Assembly (NCBI RefSeq): GCF_004339095.1
Contig: NZ_SMGQ01000011.1
Location: 481,575 to 545,574 of the forward strand
DNA length: 64,000 nucleotides
Origin: Natranaerovirga hydrolytica
GTDB lineage: Bacteria; Bacillota; Clostridia; Lachnospirales; DSM-24629
Direction: 5' to 3'
Shown here: positions 34,115 to 43,467 of the stretch, piece by piece
How positions within the stretch are numbered: the stretch's first letter is position 1
How the letters are laid out: every line of letters starts with the position of its first letter
Program-made: the position numbers and the translations under genes
The notes under the pieces: generated by a model
Databases searched by the model: none
Told to the model about the DNA's origin: nothing
Seen by the model: only the letters and a program-made list of their open reading frames with translations

Positions 34115-35530
34115 TTATTCATTTAAATAGGTTTCAAACATTCTTTTAGCAATAGGGACCGCATATTGTCCCCCTGTTCCTGAGCTTTCAACAATAATAC
34201 TTACAACAATCTCTGGATTCTCAACTGGTGCAAAACCAACAAACCAGGAATGAGGTCTTGCGCCTTCTTTATGCTCTGCCGTTCCAGTTTTCCCTGCAAC
34301 AGTGTAGTTTAAGTTATTTAATGACGTCGCTGTTCCTTCCGTTACAACACTTTGCATTAATTCCGATATTAGAAAAGCTTCATTTGATGTTACAATTCTT
34401 TTATATTGATCTGGCATATATTTTTTTATCACATTGCCGTGCTCATCTTCTACTCGGTCGACCAAATAAGGGGTCATCATAATCCCACCATTTGCTATAG
34501 TAGATGTCATAAGGGCGTTATGCAATGGCGTGATCTCAGTTCTACCTTGACCAATGACTGTCTCAGGAATACTTTCTAAAGTCGATTGGCTGTCTAAAAC
34601 AAAACTACTTCTTGAGTGATTTAATCCGTAAGGCAGTCTTTGATTAAATAAAAAAGATTCATTAAACTGTTTAAACCCATCGACTTCGATTAACGTACCA
34701 ATATGAGCAAATGTGGTGTTGCAAGATTGAGCAAAAGCTTCCTTTAAATTAAGTTGCCCATGGGCTTTTTGATTAAAACAACTGATATCATTATTAAAAA
34801 AGCGTCCTTTCCCTTGGCAAACATACTCAAAATCTTCCCAATCAGGATTCTCCATTATATAATATAAAGCAGTCAACATCTTGTAAGTTGAACCGGGTGG
34901 ATAGAGCCCTTGAGTTGCTCGATTAAAAAGGTAGGTTTCTCTCACTTCACTACTATTGGTTTGATTTAACAAAAACTCTATTTCGTTAGGGTCAAAATCT
35001 GGCTTAGAAACCATGGCTAGTATTTTACCTGTTGAAGGGTCCATAGCCACGACGGCACCCTGAAAATCACCGAGTCCTTCATAAGCGACTGTTTGTAAAT
35101 TGGCGTCTAAAGTTGTAACAATATGATTCCCTTGATTTTTTTCATTAAATAATTCATTAATAATTTTTCTTATAATGGATTCATTAGAGGACAATAAATC
35201 ATAATTGTATTCAGATTCAATACCGGATTTCCCTCTAATTGTGTAGCCCACAACATGAGAAAAAATATTACTGTATGGATATATTCTTTCTGTTTTCCCA
35301 TCTTCTAATTCAACAGATTCAGCTAAAACTTCATAATCTCTTGCAAAGATATTTCCTCTAATAACACTTTCTTCTAATTGATCTAATCGAGGATTATATG
35401 GATTAATAGCAACTTGATTGGTTTTATAACCTGCTAAGTAGATTATATTAATAATAAGAATCATAAATAAACCAACAAAAATACTTTGGATATTAGATAC
35501 GTTTTTTTTAGCTTTTTTCTTTTTGATCAT
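34115..35530 (-). CDS. Penicillin-binding protein, class B-type transpeptidase
   Basis: 471 residues. A lysine-rich cytoplasmic start and one membrane span (VGLFMILIINIIYLAGY) anchor the protein; a dimerisation region with ESVIRGNIFARDYEVLAES follows. Penicillin-binding motifs: STYK in PPGSTYKMLTALYY (active serine), SCN in QSCNTTFAH, and KTG in VAGKTGTAEHKEG. It cross-links peptidoglycan outside the membrane. No PASTA domains. It overlaps the SEDS gene upstream by about 20 bases; such pairs form polymerase-transpeptidase complexes in elongation, division or sporulation. Start: AAGGTGAAGACG precedes ATG 35530; this choice is better than ATG 35557. This form resembles PbpA/SpoVD-type proteins. 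Confidence 0.9.
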   Translation of the reverse strand: MIKKKKAKKNVSNIQSIFVGLFMILIINIIYLAGYKTNQVAINPYNPRLDQLEESVIRGNIFARDYEVLAESVELEDGKTERIYPYSNIFSHVVGYTIRGKSGIESEYNYDLLSSNESIIRKIINELFNEKNQGNHIVTTLDANLQTVAYEGLGDFQGAVVAMDPSTGKILAMVSKPDFDPNEIEFLLNQTNSSEVRETYLFNRATQGLYPPGSTYKMLTALYYIMENPDWEDFEYVCQGKGRFFNNDISCFNQKAHGQLNLKEAFAQSCNTTFAHIGTLIEVDGFKQFNESFLFNQRLPYGLNHSRSSFVLDSQSTLESIPETVIGQGRTEITPLHNALMTSTIANGGIMMTPYLVDRVEDEHGNVIKKYMPDQYKRIVTSNEAFLISELMQSVVTEGTATSLNNLNYTVAGKTGTAEHKEGARPHSWFVGFAPVENPEIVVSIIVESSGTGGQYAVPIAKRMFETYLNE

Positions 35531-36866
35531 CGTCTTCACCTTTTGGTAATGTGGCATTGTCTTTAAAATAATTTAACAGCAATATGCCTTGCAATATGCT
35601 AAACATCATATAACTGGCAAAAAGCGAACTCCCACCATAACTAATAAAAGGCAGGGTTACCCCTGTTAATGGTATTAATTTTGTAGAACCACCTAAAATA
35701 AGAAAAACTTGAAACCCATAGGCACAACTGATACCAATGGCAACTTGCATATAAAAAAAGCTGTAACTTTTCTCTCCGATTTGAATACCTAAAAGGAATA
35801 TATATACCATAATTAGAATAAGTACAATACCAAATATAGCACCCCATTCTTCCATAAGGGCAGGGAAAATCATATCCGAATCGACTACAGGAATTCTATG
35901 AGGCATACCTTTTCCTAATCCTGTACCCAACCAACCACCAGCACCTATGGCAAATAAAGATTGTGCAATTTGATAGCCCCCACCTGCAATATCTTGCCAA
36001 GGATTAATCCAAGCCGCTACCCTGACTTGAAAATGATAAAAATTATGATATGCAATCCAAGATGCAATGGAAGCACCTAATAATCCGCCTAAAAAATAAT
36101 ACCATCCAGAAGTTGCTAAATATAACATAACAACATATATAATAAAGAAAATCAGTGCAATACCTAATTCGTTCTGATATATAAAAATCCCCATATACAA
36201 TAGTGTAACCAATCCACTGCAAATCACAAATTTAAAACTTTGTTCATTACGGAATAAAGATGCTAAATATAAGATAAAGGCAATTTTAGCAATTTCTGAG
36301 GGTTGGAAACTGTAACCACCAATAATAATCCAGTTCTGAGCGCCATAGATTTCTTGACCAATTAAACTTGGCGATATTAATAAGAGCAAACCCACAATGG
36401 CATAAACCCATTTAAACTTTGGTACAATAATATGGGTCTTAATCATTAAATAAGGAATAATTAAAGTTACCATAGCACTAAATACGCTTAATCTAAACTG
36501 CTGTTGACCATAACTTAAAGAGAGTCTTGTTAAAAAAATAAAACCAATAACTTGTAAATAAAGAATATTATTTAACAACACATTTGATGCGCCTTTGTAT
36601 ATTTTTGTATACAAGACCAAAAACAAGTAGATAAAAGCCACTTGCTGAATATATAAAATGGCTATTTCCTCATTGAGGGTTTGAAAAAATAATATCAAAT
36701 AACCTACTAAATGGGATAAAAATATAATGACACGTTGTTGTCTAACAGTCTTCTTATCTCGATAAATTCCTGTATCTAGTGAAAAACTTTTAAAATTGGT
36801 GACTAAAAACAATATCGCCAAAAATAAAAACAAATATGTTGAAGCAGTTGTATATAAATTGATCAA
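35508..36866 (-). CDS. SEDS-family glycosyltransferase (FtsW/RodA/SpoVE)
   Basis: 452 residues with about 11-12 membrane spans. The SEDS signature is VTLPFISYGGSSLFASYMMF near the C-terminus, with GKGMPHRIPVVDSDMIFPAL for the large extracellular loop (the conserved catalytic-type acidic residue region) and SFQPSEIAKIAFILYLASLF upstream. SEDS proteins polymerise lipid II into glycan strands at the membrane and work with a class B PBP, here encoded immediately downstream with overlapping ends. Which cell process it serves (division, elongation, sporulation) cannot be decided from the sequence. Confidence 0.93.
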   Translation of the reverse strand: MINLYTTASTYLFLFLAILFLVTNFKSFSLDTGIYRDKKTVRQQRVIIFLSHLVGYLILFFQTLNEEIAILYIQQVAFIYLFLVLYTKIYKGASNVLLNNILYLQVIGFIFLTRLSLSYGQQQFRLSVFSAMVTLIIPYLMIKTHIIVPKFKWVYAIVGLLLLISPSLIGQEIYGAQNWIIIGGYSFQPSEIAKIAFILYLASLFRNEQSFKFVICSGLVTLLYMGIFIYQNELGIALIFFIIYVVMLYLATSGWYYFLGGLLGASIASWIAYHNFYHFQVRVAAWINPWQDIAGGGYQIAQSLFAIGAGGWLGTGLGKGMPHRIPVVDSDMIFPALMEEWGAIFGIVLILIMVYIFLLGIQIGEKSYSFFYMQVAIGISCAYGFQVFLILGGSTKLIPLTGVTLPFISYGGSSLFASYMMFSILQGILLLNYFKDNATLPKGEDDDQKEKS

Positions 36867-36876
36867 AACATATCAC

Positions 36877-39267
36877 CTATTCTACACCTCTTAAAAAGTG
36901 CCCTCTATTAAAATCCTTTATATTCAATTGAACCATTTTGTTATGTTTAAATGCTTCAATAAAGGAAGATGTTATATGGATAATGTCTTCTTTTTTTTCA
37001 TTTGTAAAATGAAGTCTCAAACCTTTTATATTCAAACGATTAATGTTCTCCATTTGGTCTATTAATACCGTAGGATTTGTATTGTAAATCACATTATAGC
37101 ACCCATCACATTTGGATTGTACTCTAAATGCCTTATGGTATCTATCTATAATATATTGTTCTTCATTTTGTTTATTACAAGTTTTCATTGAATGGGTTAT
37201 ACATTGATCCGTAACCATTAAAGGCAAATGTCCATATGCCCATAGATCAAATTGTTCTAATGGCAACTTTTTCATGTCTTTATAATGCAACTCTGGTGAA
37301 ACTGTATAGTGATAAGCCTTTAACTTTTCCCATTCATTTATAGCATAATTGTTAAAGGCGTATAAATTATAATCTAAAACAATTTCTTTATTACTGTTTT
37401 GTAATTGTTTGAGTTGCCCTAAGGTTTTAACAACATAACCTTGAATGGAACTGTGTTCTAATTGATTGATCCATTCACTATGACGCGTAGCGTCTTTTTG
37501 TCTAGAAACATATGGCAACAAAACGTACACCTCTATATTTTTTTCGTGGCATCTCTTTATAAATGCTTCTAACACACCATACTCTCCAGGATGACAGGAT
37601 ACATATATGCTATCTAAATCAGGGATAGACAACGCATGATAAGCCTGATGTATTGTTTCAAAGGAAGCGATGACTTTCTTTGATGTATTGGTATGGCTAA
37701 ATACTGGCATGACACTTTGGGTCGCTTCATTATTTCTTCTGTACTTGGATAATATTTCATTCTCAAGGGTTTCTAATGCCTCACGTCTTAAATGATTAAT
37801 AGCACTTATAGGAACAAAGATGTCTTCATCCATTATGAGTTCAAGATGATCTATAGCAAAGAATGTATTGCCTGTTTTTTTTATCTGGTTAGCAACTTTT
37901 TCTTTGGATAAGGGTTGTTTTTTAGCTTGCTCTACTTTATCCCCTTTTTTTATTATTTTAAAATTTTTGTCCTTGAGTTCTAGGACCATCGGTTCATTTT
38001 TGATACACTTAAACGTTGCACTTAAGAGAATATTTTTATCTGTGGAAATGTATTGGTCCTTTAATTCCTTTAGTAAAAGCTCATTTTTAGTTCGATAAAC
38101 CTTCAGAGCCTTAATAGTATTCAACCCTTTTCCTTTATAAGGGTTTTTTAAGATAAATTTAAGATGTTTATTTTTATCCGTATATTCCATTACCTTTAAT
38201 TTGTCTGGTATGGTATTGTCTGCTCCAACTTCTAAAACATCACCTTCTCTTATTGGTTCAAATGTTCTAATAGTAATTTTTTTATTGTGAAGCTCTATAA
38301 CTTCCCCAATGACTCTACCTTGGTGCTTTGGATTATCCATAGAAAGCATCTCTTCATTTTTCTTACCATAGTAATACCCTTTAGAAAAACCACCTCGATT
38401 AAACAATTCTAACAAGGTATTATGATGTTTAGTTAACATAAGTTTATTATAGTTGCCTTTTTCAATGTATTCATCAATAATTTGTCTGTAGATACTTGTT
38501 ACCCCTGCTACATATTCTGGGCCTTTCATTCTACCCTCTATCTTAAAAGAATCTACGCCTAAATCAATAAGTTCTGGGACCACTTCAATTGTATTAATGT
38601 CTTTAGGGCTAAGGAAATGTTTGCTTTTATAATTTCTATCTAAGGTTTGCCCTTTTCGTAAAGTATATTGCAATCTACAAGGCTGAGCACACCGACCTCT
38701 GTTTCCACTTCTACCACCTAAAATGCTGCTCATCAAACATTGTCCCGAATAACAATAACACAATGCACCGTGAACAAAGGTTTCAATTTCTATATTTGTA
38801 TTTTCTTTTATTGTTTTTATTTCTGATAAAGTCAGCTCTCTTGCTAACACAACACGCTTAACACCTAATTGTTCTAAAAGGTTAATGTCTTCATAATGAT
38901 GACTGTTCATTTGGGTGCTACCATGTACAGGTAAATCTGGGAAATTCTTTTTGACATAATTTAAAACACCAAAATCTTGAACTATTATACCATCTATGCC
39001 TTGTTTATAGTATGGTAACAAATAATTATACAATGAATCCATTTCTTCATTTTTAAGTAAGGTATTAATCGTCAAATATATTTTTACGCCAAATAAATGG
39101 CATTGGTCAATGGCACTTTTTAACGTTTCTGTATCAAAGTTCGTGGCATAAGCTCTGGCACTAAATAGTTTTCCGCCTAGATAGACAGCGTCTGCTCCTG
39201 CGTTTATAGCGCCTTTTAGACTTTCTAAAGAGCCAGCTGGTGCTAATAATTCTGGTTTTTTTATCAT
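36877..39267 (-). CDS. Peptidase U32-family protein with DUF3656
   Basis: 796 residues. The N-terminal half is the U32 domain: PELLAPAGSLESLKGAINAG, then the signature IETFVHGALCYCYSGQCLMS and RSGNRGRCAQPCRL with the conserved cysteines that can hold an Fe-S cluster. The C-terminal half is long, as in the RlhA/YdcP branch that carries DUF3656. Members of this branch hydroxylate RNA (RlhA: 23S rRNA C2501; TrhP: tRNA U34) rather than degrade proteins. Start: AAAGGAGCTTTTT lies before ATG 39267, so 19 upstream codons are dropped. It is 10 bases from the SEDS gene, in the same direction. Confidence 0.88.
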   Translation of the reverse strand: MIKKPELLAPAGSLESLKGAINAGADAVYLGGKLFSARAYATNFDTETLKSAIDQCHLFGVKIYLTINTLLKNEEMDSLYNYLLPYYKQGIDGIIVQDFGVLNYVKKNFPDLPVHGSTQMNSHHYEDINLLEQLGVKRVVLARELTLSEIKTIKENTNIEIETFVHGALCYCYSGQCLMSSILGGRSGNRGRCAQPCRLQYTLRKGQTLDRNYKSKHFLSPKDINTIEVVPELIDLGVDSFKIEGRMKGPEYVAGVTSIYRQIIDEYIEKGNYNKLMLTKHHNTLLELFNRGGFSKGYYYGKKNEEMLSMDNPKHQGRVIGEVIELHNKKITIRTFEPIREGDVLEVGADNTIPDKLKVMEYTDKNKHLKFILKNPYKGKGLNTIKALKVYRTKNELLLKELKDQYISTDKNILLSATFKCIKNEPMVLELKDKNFKIIKKGDKVEQAKKQPLSKEKVANQIKKTGNTFFAIDHLELIMDEDIFVPISAINHLRREALETLENEILSKYRRNNEATQSVMPVFSHTNTSKKVIASFETIHQAYHALSIPDLDSIYVSCHPGEYGVLEAFIKRCHEKNIEVYVLLPYVSRQKDATRHSEWINQLEHSSIQGYVVKTLGQLKQLQNSNKEIVLDYNLYAFNNYAINEWEKLKAYHYTVSPELHYKDMKKLPLEQFDLWAYGHLPLMVTDQCITHSMKTCNKQNEEQYIIDRYHKAFRVQSKCDGCYNVIYNTNPTVLIDQMENINRLNIKGLRLHFTNEKKEDIIHITSSFIEAFKHNKMVQLNIKDFNRGHFLRGVE

Positions 39268-39438
39268 AAAAAGCTCCTTTATTGGTATGTATACTATTCT
39301 TCTATCGCAAATTTTCTTATACAATTGGTATAAACCATTTTACATATATTATACCCTATTTTAAAAGGAATTAGGAAGATATTTCTATTACAAAAACTTT
39401 AAGTTATTCTTACTATATTATGAATGAATCATTAACAT

Positions 39439-39467
39439 TAAAAAAACACATAACATCCATTATGTGT
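39439..39467 (-). terminator. Terminator after zapA
   Basis: ACACATAA (39446-39453) pairs with TTATGTGT (39460-39467), then a run of seven T on the minus strand (39439-39445). Confidence 0.8.
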
Positions 39468-39497
39468 ATGTGTTCTAAAAAACAGTCATTATATCTA

Positions 39498-39929
39498 TTA
39501 ATCACCAAATGTTTCAATGTATTCATCTAATTCCTTTTTGTATTTAACCACCTGTTGTTCTAATAAAGATTTTTCTTCTTTAAGCTTATTAATAGCTGCT
39601 TCTGCATTTTCTAATTTGGCTTTTTCATTGAGCAATTCATTTTCTAATATAGCAACATAATCTTCTTTTTCATCGAGATTTTTGCTAACTTCTGTCGTTA
39701 GAAGGTTCAATTCTTCTTTTGCTTTAAATAAATCATCAGCTACATTAAGGGCTAATAAAATACCTGCCATATGTGTATTCAACTTCTTAGCACTTTCAGC
39801 CTCTTGTAATTCACTCATTTTATTATTTATGTATAATGCAACTTTTTGCATATATTCTTCTGATTCTTCACCACACAAAGTATATACTTTTCCACCTATG
39901 AGAACCTGAATATCTTTTTTTGGCGACAT
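39498..39929 (-). CDS. zapA: Cell division protein ZapA
   Basis: 143 residues. The N-terminal ZapA domain (DIQVLIGGKVYTLCGEESEE, then YMQKVALYINNKMSELQEA) is followed by a long coiled coil up to residue 140. ZapA stabilises FtsZ filaments at the division site. The coiled coil is longer than in E. coli ZapA, as is usual in Clostridia. Start: GGGGGTTCATT precedes ATG 39929; the earlier open frame back to 40016 is not supported. The gene belongs to the same strand block as ruvAB. Confidence 0.9.
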   Translation of the reverse strand: MSPKKDIQVLIGGKVYTLCGEESEEYMQKVALYINNKMSELQEAESAKKLNTHMAGILLALNVADDLFKAKEELNLLTTEVSKNLDEKEDYVAILENELLNEKAKLENAEAAINKLKEEKSLLEQQVVKYKKELDEYIETFGD

Positions 39930-40026
39930 AATGAACCCCCTTGTGACATTTTCTTTATTATAACACAATTTGTATAGAAATACATAGTTATTTAATAAAT
40001 TAACCATAAAAGTCATTTATGATTAC

Positions 40027-40545
40027 TTATAAAAAAAGGTTGTATGTATTTTCTTTTTTATAAGCTAAGGAATCTACTTGCTCTGTATCCCATAACATAA
40101 CAATCGCGTTTTTTTGAACTTTTTGGGGTATTTCACTGATATCATAATACTCAATAGAATGTTTGCGGCTGGCTTCTATTAAATTCATTTTTAACAATCG
40201 ATAAATATTATTTTTTTCGCCATATAGGAGAAAAACTTTAATATCATTTGCTATAAAAGCGTTTACAGTCTCCTTTATACGTTTTTTGAAAGAAGTGATG
40301 ACATCATAGCTGTTTTCCACAATAGCATAATAACATTTGGCTTTGTACAGCTTACCTTTGGTAGTAATTAAGTAATCAACTGTTTTTGAGTTGTCTTGTA
40401 CAATGTCTAAATAACCTGCATGAATAAAGGACTGAAGAACATTATTCACTGTACCTAAAGAATATCCTGTTTCTTTTGAAATCAACCTTTGAGAAATAAA
40501 GTTATGGGTATCTATTAAATCTAATATAAAAAAATCCCTTTTCAT
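40027..40545 (-). CDS. Winged-helix transcriptional regulator
   Basis: 172 residues. An N-terminal MarR/winged-helix domain (MKRDFFILDLIDTHNFISQR, then ISKETGYSLGTVNNVLQSFI recognition helix and HAGYLDIVQDNSKTVDYL wing) is followed by a C-terminal domain with YDVITSFKKRIKETVNAF and a strand-rich end containing AIVMLWDTEQVDSLAY. The second half resembles a nucleotide- or small-molecule-responding sensor but I do not recognise it. It lies between zapA and ruvB, and a perfect inverted repeat overlaps its 5' leader (40562-40576), so autoregulation is likely. Confidence 0.75.
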   Translation of the reverse strand: MKRDFFILDLIDTHNFISQRLISKETGYSLGTVNNVLQSFIHAGYLDIVQDNSKTVDYLITTKGKLYKAKCYYAIVENSYDVITSFKKRIKETVNAFIANDIKVFLLYGEKNNIYRLLKMNLIEASRKHSIEYYDISEIPQKVQKNAIVMLWDTEQVDSLAYKKENTYNLFL

Positions 40546-40561
40546 AAGCGTCCCACCAATC

Positions 40562-40576
40562 GTTCAAATATTGAAC
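40562..40576. promoter_or_regulatory. Putative operator upstream of the winged-helix regulator
   Basis: GTTCAAATATTGAAC is a perfect palindrome (6+3+6). It ends 17 bases before the regulator's start codon. Its position and symmetry suit a dimeric winged-helix protein; binding is inferred. Confidence 0.4.
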
Positions 40577-40624
40577 CAATGATCCATTTACACGTTTACC
40601 TATATCAAACAACTCTGTCAACTG

Positions 40625-41656
40625 TTATAGTATTTCTATCTGTTCATTATCTGAACAATCTACTAAGTAATCTAAGTTAAAGTGTTTATAACACAAAGGG
40701 GTTACAACACGACCTCTTGGCGTTCTGTTAATATACCCTATTTTAATTAAATAAGGTTCATATACATCTTCAATGGTTCCACTGTCTTCTCCAATTGATG
40801 CTGCTAAGGTATCAAGTCCAACAGGTCCACCGTTGAATTTTTCTATCATAGACTGTAAAAGCCTTCTATCAATTTTATCCAATCCCATTTTATCTACTTC
40901 TAATAAATTAAGAGAAGCATTGGCAATGTCTTTTGTAATCTTTCCATTATGTTTCACTTGTGCATAATCTCTTACCCGTTTTAATAATCGATTGGCAAGT
41001 CTTGGTGTTCCTCTTGAACGCTTTGCAATTTCTACAGCACCGTCTTTTTCCATTTCAACATTGAGAACCTTTGCTGATCTTGTAACAATTGTCGTAAGCT
41101 CTTCTGTAGAATATAACTCCAAACGATTAATCACACCAAACCGATCTCTTAAAGGTGATGTTAATAAGCCTACTCTTGTTGTTGCACCAATTAAAGTGAA
41201 TTTCGGCAAGTCTAATCGAATAGACCTTGCAGCAGGGCCTTTTCCAATGACAATATCAATGGCATAATCTTCCATTGCTGGATACATCACTTCCTCCACT
41301 TGCCTATTTAATCTATGTATTTCATCTATAAAAAGAATATCTCCTTGTTGCAGATTGTTTAAAATAGCAGCCATATCCCCAGGTTTTTCAATTGCTGGAC
41401 CTGAAGTAACTTTAATATTAACATCCATTTCGTTGGCAATAATACTTGCTAATGTGGTTTTTCCCAATCCAGGAGGACCATATAACAAAACATGGTCTAA
41501 TGCTTCTTGGCGAAACTTAGCTGCTTCAATAAATATTTGCATATTCTCCTTAACCTTTTCTTGACCAATGTAATTCTCAAAAAGGTTCGGTCGCAAATTA
41601 TTTTCTATTTTTAAATCTTCATCTATCATTTCTGTTGTTATCATTCGATTATCCAT
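40625..41656 (-). CDS. ruvB: Holliday junction branch-migration ATPase RuvB
   Basis: 343 residues. AAA+ motor that, with RuvA, moves Holliday junctions in recombination. Motifs: [20 protein letters not shown], Walker [21 protein letters not shown], Walker [17 protein letters not shown], sensor [20 protein letters not shown], arginine-finger region, and the C-terminal DNA-binding part [21 protein letters not shown]. The in-frame GTG at 41665 lies in AGGTG; ATG 41656 is preferred. ruvA is 143 bases upstream with a repeat copy between. ruvC is not in the window. Confidence 0.96.
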   Translation of the reverse strand: MDNRMITTEMIDEDLKIENNLRPNLFENYIGQEKVKENMQIFIEAAKFRQEALDHVLLYGPPGLGKTTLASIIANEMDVNIKVTSGPAIEKPGDMAAILNNLQQGDILFIDEIHRLNRQVEEVMYPAMEDYAIDIVIGKGPAARSIRLDLPKFTLIGATTRVGLLTSPLRDRFGVINRLELYSTEELTTIVTRSAKVLNVEMEKDGAVEIAKRSRGTPRLANRLLKRVRDYAQVKHNGKITKDIANASLNLLEVDKMGLDKIDRRLLQSMIEKFNGGPVGLDTLAASIGEDSGTIEDVYEPYLIKIGYINRTPRGRVVTPLCYKHFNLDYLVDCSDNEQIEIL

Positions 41657-41699
41657 TATTATCACCTAGATTCCTATCTTATGTATCTTATCATTCCAA

Positions 41700-41800
41700 C
41701 CTACCCAATACAGCTCCAAACCCATCAGCTACACAGGTTATCAATGAAAGTGTCATCTCCAAATCCTTGCAAGCAAGTTTGCAGATAACACTTTCATATT
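41700..41800. repeat. Dispersed hairpin repeat, copy A (between ruvA and ruvB)
   Basis: The segment CATCTCCAAATCCTTGCAAG then CAAGTTTGCAGAT is enclosed by an inverted repeat ATGAAAGTGT (41744-41753) and ACACTTTCAT (41788-41797). The upstream part, containing CCCAATACAG and CAGGTTATCAATG, is also shared with copies at 44262-44342. It overlaps the ruvA stop codon at its right edge. Confidence 0.75.
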
Positions 41801-42408
41801 TAAAGCATTGATAACTTTTTTAACCCTTCTTTGATAATGTCTTCTACGGTGGTGTCATCAGTTATTACTATGGTTCGTATAGCCTTTAATGCTTCTGTAT
41901 GGGTATACCCTAATGCAACCAGTGCTTGTACAGCTTCGCTTTTAATGTCTTTTGCTTCAAAAATTGTTTCACTTTGAGCCGTATTTGGATTTTTTAGGGT
42001 GTCTTCTAAATTCAACTTATCTTTTAATTCAAGAATCAGTTTTTGAGCAGTTTTTTTGCCTATTCCCGGTGCTTTTGAGATGGTTTTAACATCTTCTCCG
42101 ATTACAGCAAATCGCAACTCATCTGGAGATATGGTGGACAAAATCCCCAATGCACCTCTTGGTCCAATTCCACTTACTGTAATTAATTTTTTGAATATAT
42201 TCAAATCATCTTTGGTTAAAAAACCATATAAAGCCATAATATCTTCTCTTACATATAGATAAGTATGTATAATCACTTCTTCACCGATCATTGGCAACTG
42301 ATGAATCACTGACAAGGGTACTTTGATATCATATCCTATATTATTGTTTTCTATAATCATTGTATCTTCATCTATATCATATAATTTACCTTTTATAAAT
42401 GCAAACAT
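41800..42408 (-). CDS. ruvA: Holliday junction branch-migration protein RuvA
   Basis: 202 residues, the family length. It binds Holliday junctions as a tetramer and loads RuvB. Domain I MFAFIKGKLYDIDEDT-like OB-fold, domain II helix-hairpin-helix pairs (ITVSGIGPRGALGILS and ISKAPGIGKKTAQKLILELK), and domain III AVQALVALGYTHTEALKAIR. The open frame continues 31 codons upstream, but AGGGAG lies before ATG 42408, which gives the family start. It is transcribed ahead of ruvB. Confidence 0.96.
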   Translation of the reverse strand: MFAFIKGKLYDIDEDTMIIENNNIGYDIKVPLSVIHQLPMIGEEVIIHTYLYVREDIMALYGFLTKDDLNIFKKLITVSGIGPRGALGILSTISPDELRFAVIGEDVKTISKAPGIGKKTAQKLILELKDKLNLEDTLKNPNTAQSETIFEAKDIKSEAVQALVALGYTHTEALKAIRTIVITDDTTVEDIIKEGLKKLSML

Positions 42409-42485
42409 AACAACACTCCCTTGTTTAGAACGCTTGTTCAAATTATACTTGAAAATAAAGGGAAATACAAGGGGGTGTTTTGCTG

Positions 42486-42517
42486 AATATGAAAATGTCA
42501 TCTACAAACTTGCTTGC
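42486..42517. repeat. Dispersed hairpin repeat, partial copy F (upstream of ruvA)
   Basis: Reads, on the minus strand, GCAAGCAAGTTTGTAGAT then GACATTTTCATATT, matching 33 bases of copy A (41768-41800) with four changes, in the opposite orientation. The left half of the repeat is replaced by unrelated sequence. Confidence 0.55.
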
Positions 42518-42666
42518 GGTTTATTCTTCCCATCAGATCAAACCGACAGCGGCAACGAACAACCACTGGAACAAGTGTTACTTCCTTCAATTATAGATTA
42601 ACATAATTTAAGTAATATACAATCTTTTTTTCTCCTTCGATAACGAAGGGGCTTTTGTAAAGAAAC

Positions 42667-42702
42667 CCAACCGATATTTATTTTGCCAAAAATATCGGTT
42701 GG
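42667..42702 (-). terminator. Inverted repeat downstream of the 82-residue membrane protein gene
   Basis: CCAACCGATATTT (42667-42679) and AAATATCGGTTGG (42690-42702) pair perfectly over 13 bases. On the minus strand it is followed by GTTTCTTTAC. Probable terminator for the gene at 42888-43136, about 185 bases away. Confidence 0.5.
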
Positions 42703-42887
42703 CTAATGTCTCAGAATGTGAATTATTTACAAACAATATAAAAGTAATCGCCTAAAATCGAACATTTAATTGTCTTTGATTATCTATTGTTCACTACTCA
42801 TAGTGGGCTTTTTAATAATGCTCATAATTAAACACGTTTTTTTCTATAAATTCTTGACAACAGTTAGCTGAACCCTTGCCTTTATGT

Positions 42888-43136
42888 TCATTTAATACGG
42901 TTTAAGTTTAGTATATTGGAAATTATTGAGATGATCCCTGCAATCATACTTCCAACACCCCAACTGCTACCTAACAATGAGCTCACAACTCCTATGAGTA
43001 CCAGCACTGCACCGATAATAGTACCGATAATAGACCCTATCTTTGCTACTTTTTTTGAAGGATATGTTCCTTTCGCAGCATTTTTTGTAAAGTTAAACAT
43101 TTTTTTGTTGTGCTTGATTAAATCAAATTTCTCCAT
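42888..43136 (-). CDS. Small glycine-rich membrane protein, 82 residues
   Basis: The N-terminal 35 residues are basic and soluble (MEKFDLIKHNKKMFNFTKNA); the rest is a hydrophobic region with glycine spacing (IGSIIGTIIGAVLVLIGVVS, then GSSWGVGSMIAGIISIISNI), resembling two close membrane helices with glycine-zipper packing. The start ATG 43136 follows AGAGGAGAAATATT; the open frame extends 42 codons further upstream but without a second ribosome site. Not recognised. The glycine-zipper pattern occurs in some toxins and bacteriocins, but no immunity or export gene is nearby. Confidence 0.6.
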   Translation of the reverse strand: MEKFDLIKHNKKMFNFTKNAAKGTYPSKKVAKIGSIIGTIIGAVLVLIGVVSSLLGSSWGVGSMIAGIISIISNILNLNRIK

Positions 43137-43467
43137 AATATTTCTCCTCTTATAATAATTTTCTAGTTTAAGATCATCTATGAACTTATTATTTCTTTCT
43201 TCAAATTTTGCTTTATTCTTATATTTTCTAATTCTAAAATATCTTAAATAAGTTATTTGCAAAGGGATTTTCTTTTTCTCCTTACAAAAGATTTTCCATT
43301 ACCATAATAGTTATTTCTTGGCATTAATGTATTTGCCCGCAAAAATGTTGTTTGTGTCTTTGCCTTTGGAGATGACAAGTTATTACAATTTATATTATTG
43401 GTTTGCTAATTTTTAAAACTTATTTCTAAGTCTTTTCTACTTTTCATTTTCACATATTACCTGATTG
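43137..43467. other. Gap of 331 bases upstream of the 82-residue gene
   Basis: AT-rich. On the minus strand an in-frame extension of the small gene runs to 43262, and another stretch (43310-43380) reads SSPKAKTQTTFLRANTLMPR, which might be a decayed gene but is too short to assign. No RNA gene or strong terminator was seen; the promoter of the 82-residue gene presumably lies here. Confidence 0.3.

Larger units (their letters stand above)
42409..42887. other. Gap of 479 bases between ruvA and a small membrane protein gene
   Basis: Holds repeat copy F (42486-42517), a small hairpin CCTTCGATAACGAAGG (42635-42650), and a longer inverted repeat at 42667-42702. The stretch 42518-42600 is less AT-rich than its surroundings and was not recognised. 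No convincing gene on either strand. Confidence 0.5.

Noticed and set aside
42323-42601. 92-codon plus-strand frame across the ruvA start
   Set aside because: Half of it is antisense to ruvA and the rest covers repeat copy F; no ribosome site.
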